Notes: generated by a model from the sequence alone, not told the origin. 64,000 nt of DNA from Bolinopsis microptera (GCF_026151205.1 NC_087079.1:13826445-13890444), one strand, 5' to 3'. Positions 9,157 to 19,894 are shown, numbered from the stretch's first letter. Numbers and translations are program-made.

Positions 9157-11746
9157 TATATTTAATTGTAAAACTAATAATGTTATTTATGTTATTACCT
9201 GTTCTACCTGTAAAAAACAATATGTTGGAGAAACAACTCAACCACTTCATAAAAGAGTCAATGGCCACAGAAATTGTGTCAAAGCCAAATCATCCACATT
9301 TTTATATGAACATTTTAATATTTCTGGTCACGTCTTCTCAGATGCTTCCATACAGATTGTAGATTATGTTGATTCTGACATGTCCACTGATGTCAAAAAT
9401 GATTTACTTCTCCTGGAGGATTACTGGATAGAGAAGCTTGGGACAGCATTCCCTCTTGGTCTTAATGACAAGAAGAAAGGAACGGGCAACATCTCCCAAG
9501 ATCGGGTTATGAATTATTTTAGTGGACAGATTGCTCGATACAAACGTGGCAGAGGGAATGGAAAGAAGAAAGTTCAGCCTAAGAAGTCTCTGGATACCAT
9601 AGAGTCTGATATTAACAGGCTGAAAGATAACATCTCTTCAGAACATTCCATATACAAAACATTAAAATGTTATAGCTTATCAGATTTAGACACTCTCTAC
9701 TCTTTGAGTCAAAATAATTCAGGATTGATTTACAACGTATGTTCCTCTTTCTGTTCAACATTTTCCCCCAAATACCATCAGAACAAATCTGAATCCAGTA
9801 ATAGAGAATTTATAATTGTTCCATTTAATTGCAAATTCATTGATAATCTTAACCTAAAATCTATTTTCTCTGACACTTCAGTCATTGATTTGCTTCCCAT
9901 TTTGATTCAGTCTTTTACACCATTACAGATTTATTATGAGTATAATGATCCTATAAGTCTTTCTATTTGTAACTATGCTTCATTCTTAAAGAAACTTTCT
10001 ATTTCTGATATTAAATCTATTTTAGGTAGTCCATGCGATTGTCACTCCTCCCCTTTCAATTATCCTCCTCATGGACATGTAGTTACTGGTAATTTAGATA
10101 TTGTTGATAATGTTGAACTTAGGGAAGTACTTTCCTACGGTTGTAAATACAGAATTCCCACATTTAAATCTCCAGATGAGATATATATGTCAGTTACCGA
10201 AGCTGTCGATAAATTTATAAAATCAAAAAGTAGAAAGTACTGTCAAAAAGAAGTAAAGTTCAGCGATTGGAAGGAAAAAGTGTTATCAATAGTTTCCAAT
10301 CGTATTGAATATTACAAGAAAAACTTTCCTGAAACATTTGAAATAAAAGAAAACACACTGGAAAAAGATGATGTTAAAAGAAGTCTTAAATTGCTGAAAA
10401 GTAAATACATTATTTGTAGTATCGACAAAGCTTCTGGTAATTTTTCATTTATTTGTAAAAAGTTTTATGTAAAAACTCTTGTCAATGAAATGGGTTTTGA
10501 TCCTAATACTCTAGAATGTATAGGTAATGATACATATAAACCCTGTAGCGAAGACGAGACTCATTATGTCAATAAAATATCTGAGAGTCTAAAGGAGAGA
10601 TTTAATGTACAAGTTGAAGATAAAAACTTGCGACTAGCACGCATCTTCTGGAACCCTAAGCTTCATAAGAACCCTTACAAGGCGAGGTTCATTGCAGGTG
10701 CCCGTTTTTGCGTTACGAAACAACTTAACGTCCAAGTTAACTGTTGTCTGAAACTTTTGAGGAAATACTTCAAGAAATACTGCGAGGCAATCTACAACAA
10801 CAGCGGTATAAACATGTTTTGGAGCATAGATTCCTCAAGTGAATTCCTTGAAGCTATCAAAAATAGCGATGTTTATAATATACAAGTATATGATTTTACT
10901 ACTCTTTATACCAGATTAGACTTGATTGAAGTAGAGAATATGATTAATGAAGTTGTTGATTTAATATTTTCAGACCGTAATAGATATATTTGTATTTCTA
11001 AAAGAGACAGTAATACATGTTTCTTTTCCAATAAAACCTATGATTGTCATGCCTGCTTTAGTCAAGATGACCTAAAAGAGGCTGTTAAATTTATTATTTA
11101 TAACACTTATGTCGTCTTCGGTGGGATTGTATTCATACAAACCAAGGGTATTCCTATGGGTGGAAATTCAAGTTCCCCTATAGCTGATCTCACTGTTGGC
11201 AAAAAGGAATTTAATTATATGAAACGTTTACTTCAGGAAAAGAAAATGGGATTAGCAAAGATATTATCCAATAATAAACGATATGTTGACGATTTATCTA
11301 TTATTAACTACCTTTACTTTCATAAATTGATTAAAGATATTTATCCTAATTCATTGGAGATGGAGCGAGCTGGTTCCAATAATAAAATCATTAACTACCT
11401 TGATTTAAATATTAATATTTCCACAGAAGGACTAGAAATATCAGTGTATAACAAAACTGATGATTTTAATTTTCATGTTGTATCCCTTACATTTCCTCAC
11501 AGTAACATCCCAACCGAGGTTGGCTACAACGTTTTTTCAAGTCAAGTTCTTAGATATGGTAATGTTTGCACTAGATTGGATATCTTTACCTCCCATCTTC
11601 ACAAAATATTCAAAATTCTAATTGATAGAGGATATAGCCGTGATAGACTGATTAAAGGCATTAAACGTTGTCTGAGGAAATATGATAACGTTTTCAGGAA
11701 GTTCGGTATTCTAGATGACCGTAACATTATTAAAGAACTCCCCTGA
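9146..11746 (+). CDS. GIY-YIG endonuclease / reverse transcriptase of a Naiad-type Penelope-like element
   Basis: The frame stays open for 866 codons from a TTG (the codon before it is TGA); there is no ATG before the endonuclease domain. Residues about 13-100 form GIY-YIG: VIYVITC followed by QYVGET, with two Cys between the motifs and downstream His residues (the CCHH pattern of Penelope endonucleases). Around residue 297 is a CDC (CxC) motif, the linker mark of Naiads. The RT follows: NPKLHKNPYKARFI near 500, DFTTLYT (motif A) near 582, KGIPMGGNSSSP (motif B) near 666 and catalytic RYVDD near 711. Canonical Penelope elements have the endonuclease at the C-terminus, so this permuted order is diagnostic. 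The start is probably lost by 5' truncation; the rest looks intact. Confidence 0.88.
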   Translation: MTVLIFNCKTNNVIYVITCSTCKKQYVGETTQPLHKRVNGHRNCVKAKSSTFLYEHFNISGHVFSDASIQIVDYVDSDMSTDVKNDLLLLEDYWIEKLGTAFPLGLNDKKKGTGNISQDRVMNYFSGQIARYKRGRGNGKKKVQPKKSLDTIESDINRLKDNISSEHSIYKTLKCYSLSDLDTLYSLSQNNSGLIYNVCSSFCSTFSPKYHQNKSESSNREFIIVPFNCKFIDNLNLKSIFSDTSVIDLLPILIQSFTPLQIYYEYNDPISLSICNYASFLKKLSISDIKSILGSPCDCHSSPFNYPPHGHVVTGNLDIVDNVELREVLSYGCKYRIPTFKSPDEIYMSVTEAVDKFIKSKSRKYCQKEVKFSDWKEKVLSIVSNRIEYYKKNFPETFEIKENTLEKDDVKRSLKLLKSKYIICSIDKASGNFSFICKKFYVKTLVNEMGFDPNTLECIGNDTYKPCSEDETHYVNKISESLKERFNVQVEDKNLRLARIFWNPKLHKNPYKARFIAGARFCVTKQLNVQVNCCLKLLRKYFKKYCEAIYNNSGINMFWSIDSSSEFLEAIKNSDVYNIQVYDFTTLYTRLDLIEVENMINEVVDLIFSDRNRYICISKRDSNTCFFSNKTYDCHACFSQDDLKEAVKFIIYNTYVVFGGIVFIQTKGIPMGGNSSSPIADLTVGKKEFNYMKRLLQEKKMGLAKILSNNKRYVDDLSIINYLYFHKLIKDIYPNSLEMERAGSNNKIINYLDLNINISTEGLEISVYNKTDDFNFHVVSLTFPHSNIPTEVGYNVFSSQVLRYGNVCTRLDIFTSHLHKIFKILIDRGYSRDRLIKGIKRCLRKYDNVFRKFGILDDRNIIKELP

Positions 11747-12311
11747 TATCTTTTGATTTATTGAAACACGGGTACTAACTCTGCTAAACTGAACATATTC
11801 TGAATCTTAGGTGAATAAGTGTACAACGTGCTAAACCGAAGTTCAGACTGACCAGTGAAAATGGGCGAGCGTACCAAGTGTCATTTTAATTAGAAGTTTT
11901 AGTCAGTGATTTATTATTGAAGCTTGTAATTACAATATCTAATGCTCCTATAAATACTTTAATTAATTGTTTGTCCCGTTATTCTTTTTCCTTCCTCTTT
12001 TCCTTGTCATCCCCTTTAGTTTTAAGATTCTTGCTATAAATGGCTACAGCTAACACTATTAATGCTAAGTACCAAACAACAAGTGGGAGGTGGATCGTTG
12101 GTACCATTAAATCGATTTAACACCGCAATTCCAGTCGCAAGCCTGGGACCACTACTAGCATAGTCACAACATCTACAAAGCTGCCATATAGCCTGACTGA
12201 CAATTTTCTCGACTGACTGACAATGTTTCTTCTTTTTCCCCATTTAGAATACAAAGATTAGTACATTTTAGCTTATGATTAATATTATATTTTTACCTAT
12301 AGTTTACTTAG
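11747..12311 (+). other. 3' region of the Penelope-like element
   Basis: Non-coding sequence between the RT stop codon and the inverted-repeat cluster, containing an AATAAA at 12414-12419 further along. It presumably holds the 3' UTR or pseudo-LTR sequence. No hammerhead ribozyme core was recognised by eye. Confidence 0.4.
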
Positions 12312-12621
12312 ATGCAAAATGATACCGAGAATGAAATCGGTCGCTCGCTTTTCCCATTCATTTACAATTGTAATAGATTAAGAAGAACTACCCAAAGGCA
12401 GCTGTACTCAGCAATAAAGATTCAATAAACTTCAGCTAATTCAATAAGTAATAACTACCACCCTTACCCCGAAATACTAGGTATCGACCCGAACGCAACC
12501 CAAAGAGATTTTTACAGCATCTGATTGATGTACCTAATCAATCGAAACTTATTACAATTCGTAAGCCGTGAATGAATGGGAAAAGCGAGCGACCGATTTC
12601 ATTCTCGGTATCATTTTGCAT
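12312..12621. repeat. 51-bp inverted repeat with 208-bp loop
   Basis: 12312-12362 and 12571-12621 are exact reverse complements (core ACCGAGAATGAAATCGGTCG). Two bases beyond the right arm comes the 98-bp right inverted repeat of the element. This arrangement fits a template switch or inverted partial insertion at the 3' end of the element. Confidence 0.9.
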
Positions 12622-13020
12622 TTGAGAACGGTCAATCAAATTAATATCATTTCCTTTTGTTTGGGAAAGAGAGACACTGGCAGCGGTCCACTCTACCCAT
12701 GATTATGGGTTTTGGTCAAATAAAATATAGAAAATGCTAGATTTATTTTAATTTAACACCTGATTTTGCTTTATCAGGGTTCAAATTGACTGCAGTGATG
12801 ACTGATGACCTACCAACAGGTCTGTCCTTGTAAGCAGCAGGCGGGTATAGTGGTCGAGCATGTTAGTGAGGGCGGGGGCAGGGCTGAGTTGTACTCAGCG
12901 GAACAAATTATAAAACTGTCAGCTTCCTCCAGCTCTTTCTTCTTGTCGTGCATCCATTGCGGAAATCCCGACTGCAAGGAAAATAATAAATCGTATAACT
13001 CGCATGAGTTAAGATATTAA

Positions 13021-13970
13021 GGGGCCATACACCAAAACAGTGGTTTGTACCGTCCAGACCAAATGACCTCATAGGCAGTTCAGTGACCTTCTAGCGCACC
13101 GTTTCCACACCAAACAAAATTATTTTGAGAATACCTATTTTTGTAATCGAGCATTTCCTTACTGGGCCGCGCTCAGCCTGTCATTCCGCCAAATCTTTAT
13201 TGTTAATGAACATAATAGCCTGGGGTCCTCAGGTAAGCATTTCCTAGTTAATAAGAGTGCAATTTTCGGAAAAAATAATTTTTTGGTTGAGGCGCTATAA
13301 ATTAATTATTTCGTGCGGTATCGAGTTGAAATTTTGCTCGCCGTTTATTCACATCTATTTTTTGGCTTTGCAGATAAAAAATCAAATTTTCTCCCATAAC
13401 TTCAAAGGGAAGCATTTTAGGGTGTTTTGTTGTTTATAACTCATATATAAATGTGCTAGTTGCGGTTATTTTGCACCCTTCAAAAAGTCACTAGCACATT
13501 CCTATCAAAATTTTAGAAAAATCAGTAAATATAAAAAACGAAAAATGTGCCTAAATTTGTTGTTTGGCTTTACTTACTTTGAGGTCCAATAGATCTGAAG
13601 ATAAATGAGTAAAAACATTTTTGAGGGCATCAAAAACTGCGCCAGAATTCAGAAAACAATTTGATGTCAAGCATCACATCAATCCGATCTTCCCTGACTG
13701 ACTTTTTGTTAAAATAAGCCTGAAAAGGACAATTTTAGCTTTTTGACTTAAAAATTCATAACACACCAGCAAGAAATGATTAACTTATAGCGTCTCAACC
13801 AACAAATTATTTTTTTCGAAAATTGCACTCTTAACTAGGAAATGCTCGATTACAAAAATAGGTATTGTCAAAATAATTTTTTTTGGTTTGGAAACGGTGC
13901 GCTAGAAAGTCACTGAACTGCCTATGAGGTCATTTGGTCTGGACAGGTTTGGTGTATGCCGGATGCCCCC
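13021..13970. mobile_element. TTAA-flanked foldback element with long TIRs
   Basis: Long imperfect terminal inverted repeats pair 13021-~13314 with ~13776-13970; about 200 bp match once the MITE inserted in the left arm is removed. Both ends are flanked by TTAA (13017-13020 and 13971-13974), as for piggyBac-type transposition. The ends are GGGGCCATACACC and its counterpart. No transposase is seen in the 460-bp centre, so it is non-autonomous. Confidence 0.85.
13159..13236 (-). mobile_element. hAT-like MITE (copy 3), nested in the foldback element
   Basis: Exact 8-bp target duplication GCATTTCC at 13151-13158 and 13237-13244. Reverse orientation relative to copy 2. It interrupts the left TIR of the TTAA element; the right TIR lacks it, so it inserted later. 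Confidence 0.92.
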
Positions 13971-14116
13971 TTAAGATTAATTAAGATTAATTTCTAACTA
14001 AAGTTACCAGGAGAGTAAAAAAATAATTTTGCTGGCGGTGTCAAAACAGGGCAAGTTTCTATTCGGTACACAATATATTTACAAGTACAAACAGTTGTGT
14101 TATCATAATTCAGAAC

Positions 14117-14193
14117 TTACTGGGCCGCGCTCAGCCTGTCATTCCGCCAAATCTTAATGTTAATGAACATAATAGCCTGGGGTCCTCAGGTAA
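14117..14193 (-). mobile_element. hAT-like MITE (copy 4)
   Basis: Exact 8-bp target duplication TTCAGAAC at 14109-14116 and 14194-14201. The ends are TTACTGGG and CTCAGGTAA. It is almost identical to copy 3. Confidence 0.92.
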
Positions 14194-14603
14194 TTCAGAA
14201 CCTGCTCACTTCTTAAAACTGAAAACTGATGTCATATTTCCATAGGGACCATTCGTCATCGTGATCATCGTAACGATCAATGGTACGCAATACACTTACA
14301 GTTATTTTAAAAACTGGCAATAAGTATTTTGGTATTTGTATTCCGGCTTGGACAGGTTTATTTTGATTCAGGTTTCTAGGCTCCATAAAAACGTGTACGA
14401 GGTAGCAAGTTCAAATCCAACTTTGGCTAATATATTTAAAAACCAAAGTGCAGCCGTCACTCACCAAAACGTTGTGTGAATGGCAGTGACGCACATTATA
14501 TTAATGAAAATGACACAAGTGCTGGAGTGCATGTGGTAACGTGCTGCACTGAAAAGACCCAAAAGTACCACATCTGAGATCGGAACCTCGTACACTAGTT
14601 TTC

Positions 14604-14818
14604 TTACCTGAGGACCCCAGGCTATTATGTTCATTAACATAGCCTGGTGGGACTGAACCCTCTAATACGCGCAAGTCTCTCTGACGGGCGCGTTTTTGCG
14701 CGTGGAATGCTGAGCGCGCAAAATATATGTTTTGTAATGATAATCGCATATCGCATATCAATATATGTAAATATATATAAAGATTTGGCGGAATGACAGG
14801 CTGAGCGCGGCCCAGTAA
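14604..14818 (+). mobile_element. hAT-like MITE, long form (copy 5, 215 bp)
   Basis: Same ends as the short copies and an exact 8-bp target duplication TAGTTTTC (14596-14603, 14819-14826). It has about 137 extra bases in the middle (about 14641-14780), including a GCGCG-rich palindromic stretch. It may be the parent form of the short copies or a copy carrying a secondary insertion. Confidence 0.88.
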
Positions 14819-15098
14819 TAGTTTTCTTGTGCTATGATAGGGATGCCCCATTCACATCTATTTTAGTCAACCATGAGGTCGGATCATCGAAAATAACATG
14901 TCAATTTTGTAGAAATAAAATATTTGCTGATCATAAAATATCATTACGTCTGTTAATAGAAATGGTTCAAATATCTTTAACCAGCTCAAGCACATTACAT
15001 GATCCTTATTTCAAACATGTTGTTTTCTCAAAATTAAAACCTATTGATGACAGTACCTGAAATAATAAACCTCTGTTTTCGAGTTTATTGTATTTATA

Positions 15099-15153
15099 CA
15101 GTTTATAAACAGTTTATAAACAGTTTATAAACAGTTTATAAACAGTTTATAAA
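15099..15153 (+). repeat. 11-bp tandem repeat, 5 units
   Basis: Five perfect copies of CAGTTTATAAA, each unit partly palindromic (GTTTATAAAC across junctions). This is a minisatellite, not a CRISPR array, because there are no spacers. Confidence 0.95.
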
Positions 15154-15536
15154 CTGTAGTGCAGATATGAGTGATGTTGACATGAAATGTAGATATGGAC
15201 AAATTAATGCTCGAGCTTAAACTATAGAATTCGGTTGAACGATTTCACTGTAACCACTGTATATAATCATTTTAATCTTTTGATGCTCATCCACTCCTTA
15301 CTTGCTTTTAAAACTGTTTAATCTGAAATCTTATGAACCATTTCTTCGAGCGTGCTAAATCACTTTACACTCTACAGTCGATCTTCGAGTTTGTTCTAAA
15401 AGAGCCCCCGACAGTTGAAACCCAGTTGAATCGATGTATTTTCGGACGCTGATCCCAAATCACCCCCATGACATAGGGTTAAAATGCTCCCCTAGCGAGA
15501 TATTCGCGAAAAACTGTCTCGATCACGTGATATGAC

Positions 15537-15650
15537 CTTGACCATTGTTAATGATCTGGCCCGGCGCGCGCTACTTAGTAGCTCTTGCCATTTCGAGAAG
15601 AAAGCGGCGCGCGCTACTTCGAAGAAATTTAGACGAGTTACATCCGTCAA
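15537..15650 (+). repeat. Dispersed GCGCGC repeat, long copy
   Basis: Shares TTGACCATTGTTAATG, CGCGCGCTACTT and ACATCCGT with 45965-46028. This copy has an additional internal segment in which GGCGCGCGCTACTT occurs twice. Confidence 0.75.
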
Positions 15651-15689
15651 GATATGACCATGCAAGGAAGTTGGTCTAATTTCTCGTTA

Positions 15690-15775
15690 GGGTTATATAT
15701 ATATTAGGGTTTCAGCATATGCTTTTGTTAAGGATTGGGTTAGGGTTAGGGTTGGGATCAGATTAGAGGGTTAGG
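15690..15775 (+). repeat. Degenerate interstitial TTAGGG-like repeats
   Basis: Several GGGTTAGGG-type units, including GGGTTAGGGTTAGGGTTGGG near 15738-15757, match the metazoan telomere hexamer. They are too few and degenerate for a telomere, so this is an interstitial remnant or chance. Confidence 0.5.
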
Positions 15776-15968
15776 GTTTTGAATAGTCGTTCAGGGTCAG
15801 CTAGATAGAGAACGGGTTGAAGAAGTCACGTGACAGTTGAGTGTAGAGTGATTAATCATCATCCCTATTTCTTACGACTATGAGATGCTGATAGGAATAT
15901 AAGTAATTGTTGTATCACGTTGCGACCCCCACGGTCGTTTCACTATCGTCCTGACGATACAGGGCGAG

Positions 15969-15987
15969 CCGCGCACTTCGTGCGCGG
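15969..15987. repeat. Hairpin with TTC/GAA loop
   Basis: Perfect 8-bp GC stem CCGCGCAC / GTGCGCGG around TTC, which reads GAA on the other strand, the same loop as in the 7610-7666 pair. Confidence 0.8.
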
Positions 15988-16067
15988 CGGGTCATACATT
16001 TACAACGTATGACAAGGTAATTGTAGACAGTAAATAAATGTAACATCTACCGTCAGTAATCAGTATC

Positions 16068-16163
16068 TTACTGGGCCGCGCTCAGCCTGTCATTCCGCCA
16101 AATCTTTATTCGGTTAAATCTTTATTATGTTAATGAACATAATAGCCTGGGGTCCTCAGGTAA
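16068..16163 (-). mobile_element. hAT-like MITE (copy 6, 96 bp)
   Basis: Exact 8-bp target duplication TCAGTATC at 16060-16067 and 16164-16171. It is longer than copy 3 because AAATCTTTATT is repeated internally. Confidence 0.92.
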
Positions 16164-16171
16164 TCAGTATC

Positions 16172-18772
16172 CAGTTTTAAAATGTTAACAGGCAGAAGCG
16201 CGTTAGGCTGATTCAGATCACAAATAACTGATTAATTGAGGTCACTCTGATGATCTTATTTGACACCCAACAGCCTCTCTAGAGCAGGTTACAACTAAGC
16301 TTCAGTTAGGGCGCCTGGATTGTTACACTCACTACTAGCTTATTATCTAAACACTTTTGTGCGGTTTTATCTAAGGAGAGTAAACATGATGCATAACAAC
16401 ATGGGTTCTTGACAATCAAGTTGATTCGAATAAATGTTTTGGGGATCATTGATCAAATTTAGCGGGTTAACAGGCGGGGTTATAATCCATAATAAATATA
16501 TAATCCATAATAAATATCATATTGAGGCATATTTATCTATTTTAAAAAGATTTCATCGGGGCAAATTTTTTCGCCAATAAATACACACTTATAGCTCTTC
16601 CTAAAAAAATATTTGAATTATAATATTTGTAATTTTTCATAATATAAGTGCTCACGTACATCACGAACAAATATAAATGCCAATTTGAACAAAATATGAA
16701 TGAAAAATCAGCACTTTTGCTTTTTGGTTTAATTAGTAGTATGTAGTAAGCAAAGCAGCATAATTTTTCGTAATACATTATTAATCAAAACCAATTATAG
16801 CTGTATCCCCTGACGTAGCACACGCACATAAATAGAAATATAAATTATAATTATCTTGTAACGCTCTCTTTATATCATGTTTGTTAATTGCAGTCTCCAA
16901 ACTGTCTCCGTTATCGCAATACTATTTTCTGTTTCAACCATGCAGGTTTCACATTCCGCCACCCCCTATCTGAAAGTCAAAACTGCAAGTACAACTTCTT
17001 CTCTTTTCTTATAGTTGGTACTTGGTACCGTACCACTACCAGCTGCACTCGACGTCACAAGAGCCAATATGTGCTTTTAATTATAGACACCATTATACAG
17101 TTAAACTCCGACGTACAGTTGTATGGAATTTGCATATAATTTAATACTTGTACTGTTAAGGTTGTACAGAGTGGCCCACAATCAACGCAAAGTTTATATT
17201 TTTGGAGTAACTTGGAGTCCGAGACTGGGCCGACTTGAAGTCTGCCTCGTTTGTTGTTGTCCGGACCGGTTCTCCGCTCCTTCTTTTCTCATGTGACAAG
17301 TTTTTAATTCAGATTGACCTTGGTATAAGAGTAAATTACTTTTCCTAAGTCAACATTAGTTCTACTCAACATTTGTTTATTGTTCTAGTTTCAATTTCTG
17401 TACGATAAAGTTTTTAATTTTGCAAATCTGACTTTTAAAATTTTCTGACTTTCAGCTCTTTTACAATCCAACAGTCCACATCAGAATTCTCTGCCCCCTC
17501 ATATTCTTTCGAATATTTCAGTTCCCTGGAAGTCGTAAAAGTATCAGGTATGCCCCAGGTACTTTCCCGATTCATATCTCAATCAAAGGGTCCAGCCGAA
17601 TCTTTGAATACCACAAAATGAGTTAATACCAGGTATACTAGGGTAATAATAGGGTAGTAATAGGGTAATAGGGTACTAGGGTAATACTAGGGTAAACAGT
17701 AAACTGTTTCTGATGCCTGAGTTAAATTGTATTCTGCAAAGAGATATCTGATATCATGCACCCAGATTTAACGCTCTAGGAGTAGGACCATGTTACGAAT
17801 AACTACATCGAGTAGGAAAGCGGAATCAAATCAGACAACAGATCTGCTTGAGGCGATACGTAAGATGAGAGTGGATATAGGCATTTGTTTTTTGTGTTAT
17901 TCAAACAATACTACATAATATGTGAAGCACTTAAATCCACTCCGAAGATCTTGTTTTAATTTTGTTGGAGTAGTGATTGTATGAAGCTGGGATTTTATTT
18001 ATTCTGCGACCTTCTTTTGACTTCATTAATTCTATTGTTCACGATGAAGTCAAACATTTTGGATTGTTATACTTATAATTAAAGTTATAGTCTTAAGCAT
18101 TATGATATTTCAAAAGAACCAGTACTACCGCATTGCTAAGAAATAATGACATTGGAACCGCATCAAAATATTTCAATAAAGACCAAAGCTGATGCAGCTG
18201 CAGTATATAATATATATTAACACCTTGCCCGAGCGTCTAAATCGAGGTTTTGGCATAACAACTTTTTGTTTTTGCTTACTCTAAACTATTGTCAACATAC
18301 AATGTGTCGAAAGTTTTCTCTCACAGATTTCAGTCTGAATATACTGTTTCTTCGGTATTCACCACAAATATTATCACCCCCTGTGCGTAAGCATGCGCAG
18401 TATCAGAACGTCAATCCAAAACCTAATAACCCATCTCAGTGACGAGAACCTTTAATCTTTATACATTCGCCTTACATGAGAACACATGATTATAAACCTA
18501 ACAAAAACCAAGAGATTACCGGTGGACTCGGTGGAGTAAAGGAATGTACTACTACTACTCATATTATTTGAAGTAAGTTTGATCCTATTCATTACACCAT
18601 CTCTATCGTTGATGACAATTAAATGTTCTGATCTGTGGATAAACAATTATTGAGTCGATCCAATAGTACTGACTGGAAAATGCCGCTGAGATGCTAGTGG
18701 TGCTGCTGCCGAGTGCAAACGACCCCTGCAGGGGTACAGTGCTATAATGCCGAATAATTTGTAACGTGATAA
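16172..18772. other. Gene-free spacer
   Basis: AT-rich sequence. Nothing recognised except the TAGGGTAAT-type microsatellite. The longest open frames, under 85 codons, show no domain or splice support. Confidence 0.5.
17638..17695 (+). repeat. Irregular TAGGGTAAT microsatellite
   Basis: About seven spaced AGGGTA units with 1-5 base variation in between. Confidence 0.8.
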
Positions 18773-18780
18773 AGAATTAT

Positions 18781-18859
18781 TTACCTGAGGACCCCAGGCT
18801 ATAATGTTCATAAACGAATAGAGATTTGTCGGAATTACAGGCTGAGCGCCACCCAGTAA
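18781..18859 (+). mobile_element. hAT-like MITE (copy 7)
   Basis: Exact 8-bp target duplication AGAATTAT (18773-18780, 18860-18867). The body differs from copy 2 at several bases, including the centre. It is the last copy seen in the window. Confidence 0.88.
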
Positions 18860-19695
18860 AGAATTATAGGCAACTTAATAAACATTTTTGGATGTTGGTA
18901 CCGTAAGTAATTTGCTGAAAAGATATGATTTAACTGGTATGTGGTATAACTTTTCCAAACCTGGCATTGATTGCGATTACTCCAATCTTGTCAGAAAAAT
19001 CATTTTAAGATAACATAAAATCGTACGTACCCGGTACCACTACCTCAGATATTTCGTACATTTTAATCGTGCTTTCTCGACCTGCAGCCTGCAGGTACTA
19101 TTCTATCTGATTTTAGTGTGATAGCTTGACCAGGTACATGATTTTGTCGAGTTCCAGGCACTTTCACACCTCCAACTTGGCTGAATGAGATAGACGTTGG
19201 GTTACCTCAAAACGAATCGTCAGGGAATCTTTACTTTTGTCTTGACACGATTTCTAGGGGTTCTTTTGCAATCTGACTTCTGTACTCAGACATTTTTTAG
19301 TTCTTTCCAAGGGCAAAAACCTAAAGATAAAACGTTTTCTGCTATTAAAACGTTTTTCAGCTATCCACGCGGTGCCTGACAGTGACTGCCACTCATTTGC
19401 GTTCAACATCATTGCAAGGTAGATATTTCATTCTAATTGAACGATGTTTAATTAGAATAAAATATTTATCTTACAATGAACATAATGCTTTTCAGTTGTA
19501 TAGCTTCTAAACTTTGAATCTCAATCTTATTCTTTTACTAGAACATTGAGTGCTTATCATCTAATTGGATAGATTCGGTTTATAATTCCAGTTTGGGTTT
19601 AAGACCGAATACCAATTGATGTGTGCATACCCAAGTTAATCGCTTTACTCTGCTTTTAGTGAGGATCACTAGAAAGAGGACCACTAGAAAAAGCA

Positions 19696-19792
19696 ATGCT
19701 AAGGAATCCGAGAGAAAAAAAGGAAACATGTAATAACCATAACATATTAGCAGAAACTCTGAAAGCGTGCGGATATGATAACCTCAATCACA
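19696..19792 (+). CDS. Candidate alternative first exon 1a of twinfilin
   Basis: From ATG 19696 to a GTAAGT donor at 19793 there are 32 codons plus one base, encoding a peptide that starts MLRNPREKK and ends NLNH. It shares with exons 1b and 1c the MLR-P start, a central L-E-L pattern, the terminal NH and the phase-1 donor, so it would splice in frame to twinfilin exon 2 (28294). A TTTATAAT lies about 115 bp upstream. Similarity to 1b/1c is weak and no transcript evidence is available; it could also belong to an unseen gene. Confidence 0.45.
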
Positions 19793-19800
19793 GTAAGTCT

Positions 19801-19894
19801 TAGTACTATTTATCATTACCTTAGTACTATTTATCATTACCTATTTATCATTACCTATTTATCATTACCTATATTAGTACTATTTATCATTACC
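19801..19894 (+). repeat. CTATTTATCATTAC tandem repeat
   Basis: Five units of TATTTATCATTACC with variable TAGTAC spacers, starting just after the donor of exon 1a. Confidence 0.9.

Larger units (their letters stand above)
9059..12721 (+). mobile_element. Penelope-like retroelement with N-terminal GIY-YIG (Naiad type)
   Basis: The element has one long ORF (GIY-YIG endonuclease, CxC motif, reverse transcriptase). It is bounded by 98-bp perfect inverted repeats at 9059-9156 and 12624-12721. Immediately inside the right one, a 51-bp arm (12571-12621) inverts 12312-12362. Such inverted partial copies and pseudo-LTR structures are typical of Penelope-like elements. The near-perfect repeats and open ORF point to a recent insertion. 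No clear target duplication was found at the two ends. Confidence 0.85.
14827..16059. other. Repeat-rich spacer, no gene recognised
   Basis: Contains the 11-bp array, the GCGCGC repeat, TTAGGG-like units and a TTC-loop hairpin listed separately. A 77-codon open frame at 14827-15060 has no recognisable motif apart from one CxxC. Confidence 0.5.

Noticed and set aside
12805-13020. 71-codon frame with CIHCGNPDC
   Set aside because: Located between two transposons with no start context, splice support or recognisable domain.
14401-14440. B-box-like GTTCAAATCC suggesting a tRNA-derived SINE
   Set aside because: No convincing A box at the right distance, no second copy in the window and no cloverleaf.
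14827-15060. 77-codon frame with one CxxC
   Set aside because: Starts at TTG next to a MITE duplication, no splice signals in phase and no family pattern; likely chance.
15099-15153. Short regular repeats resembling a CRISPR array
   Set aside because: Units are contiguous 11-mers without spacers, in a eukaryotic genome; it is a minisatellite.
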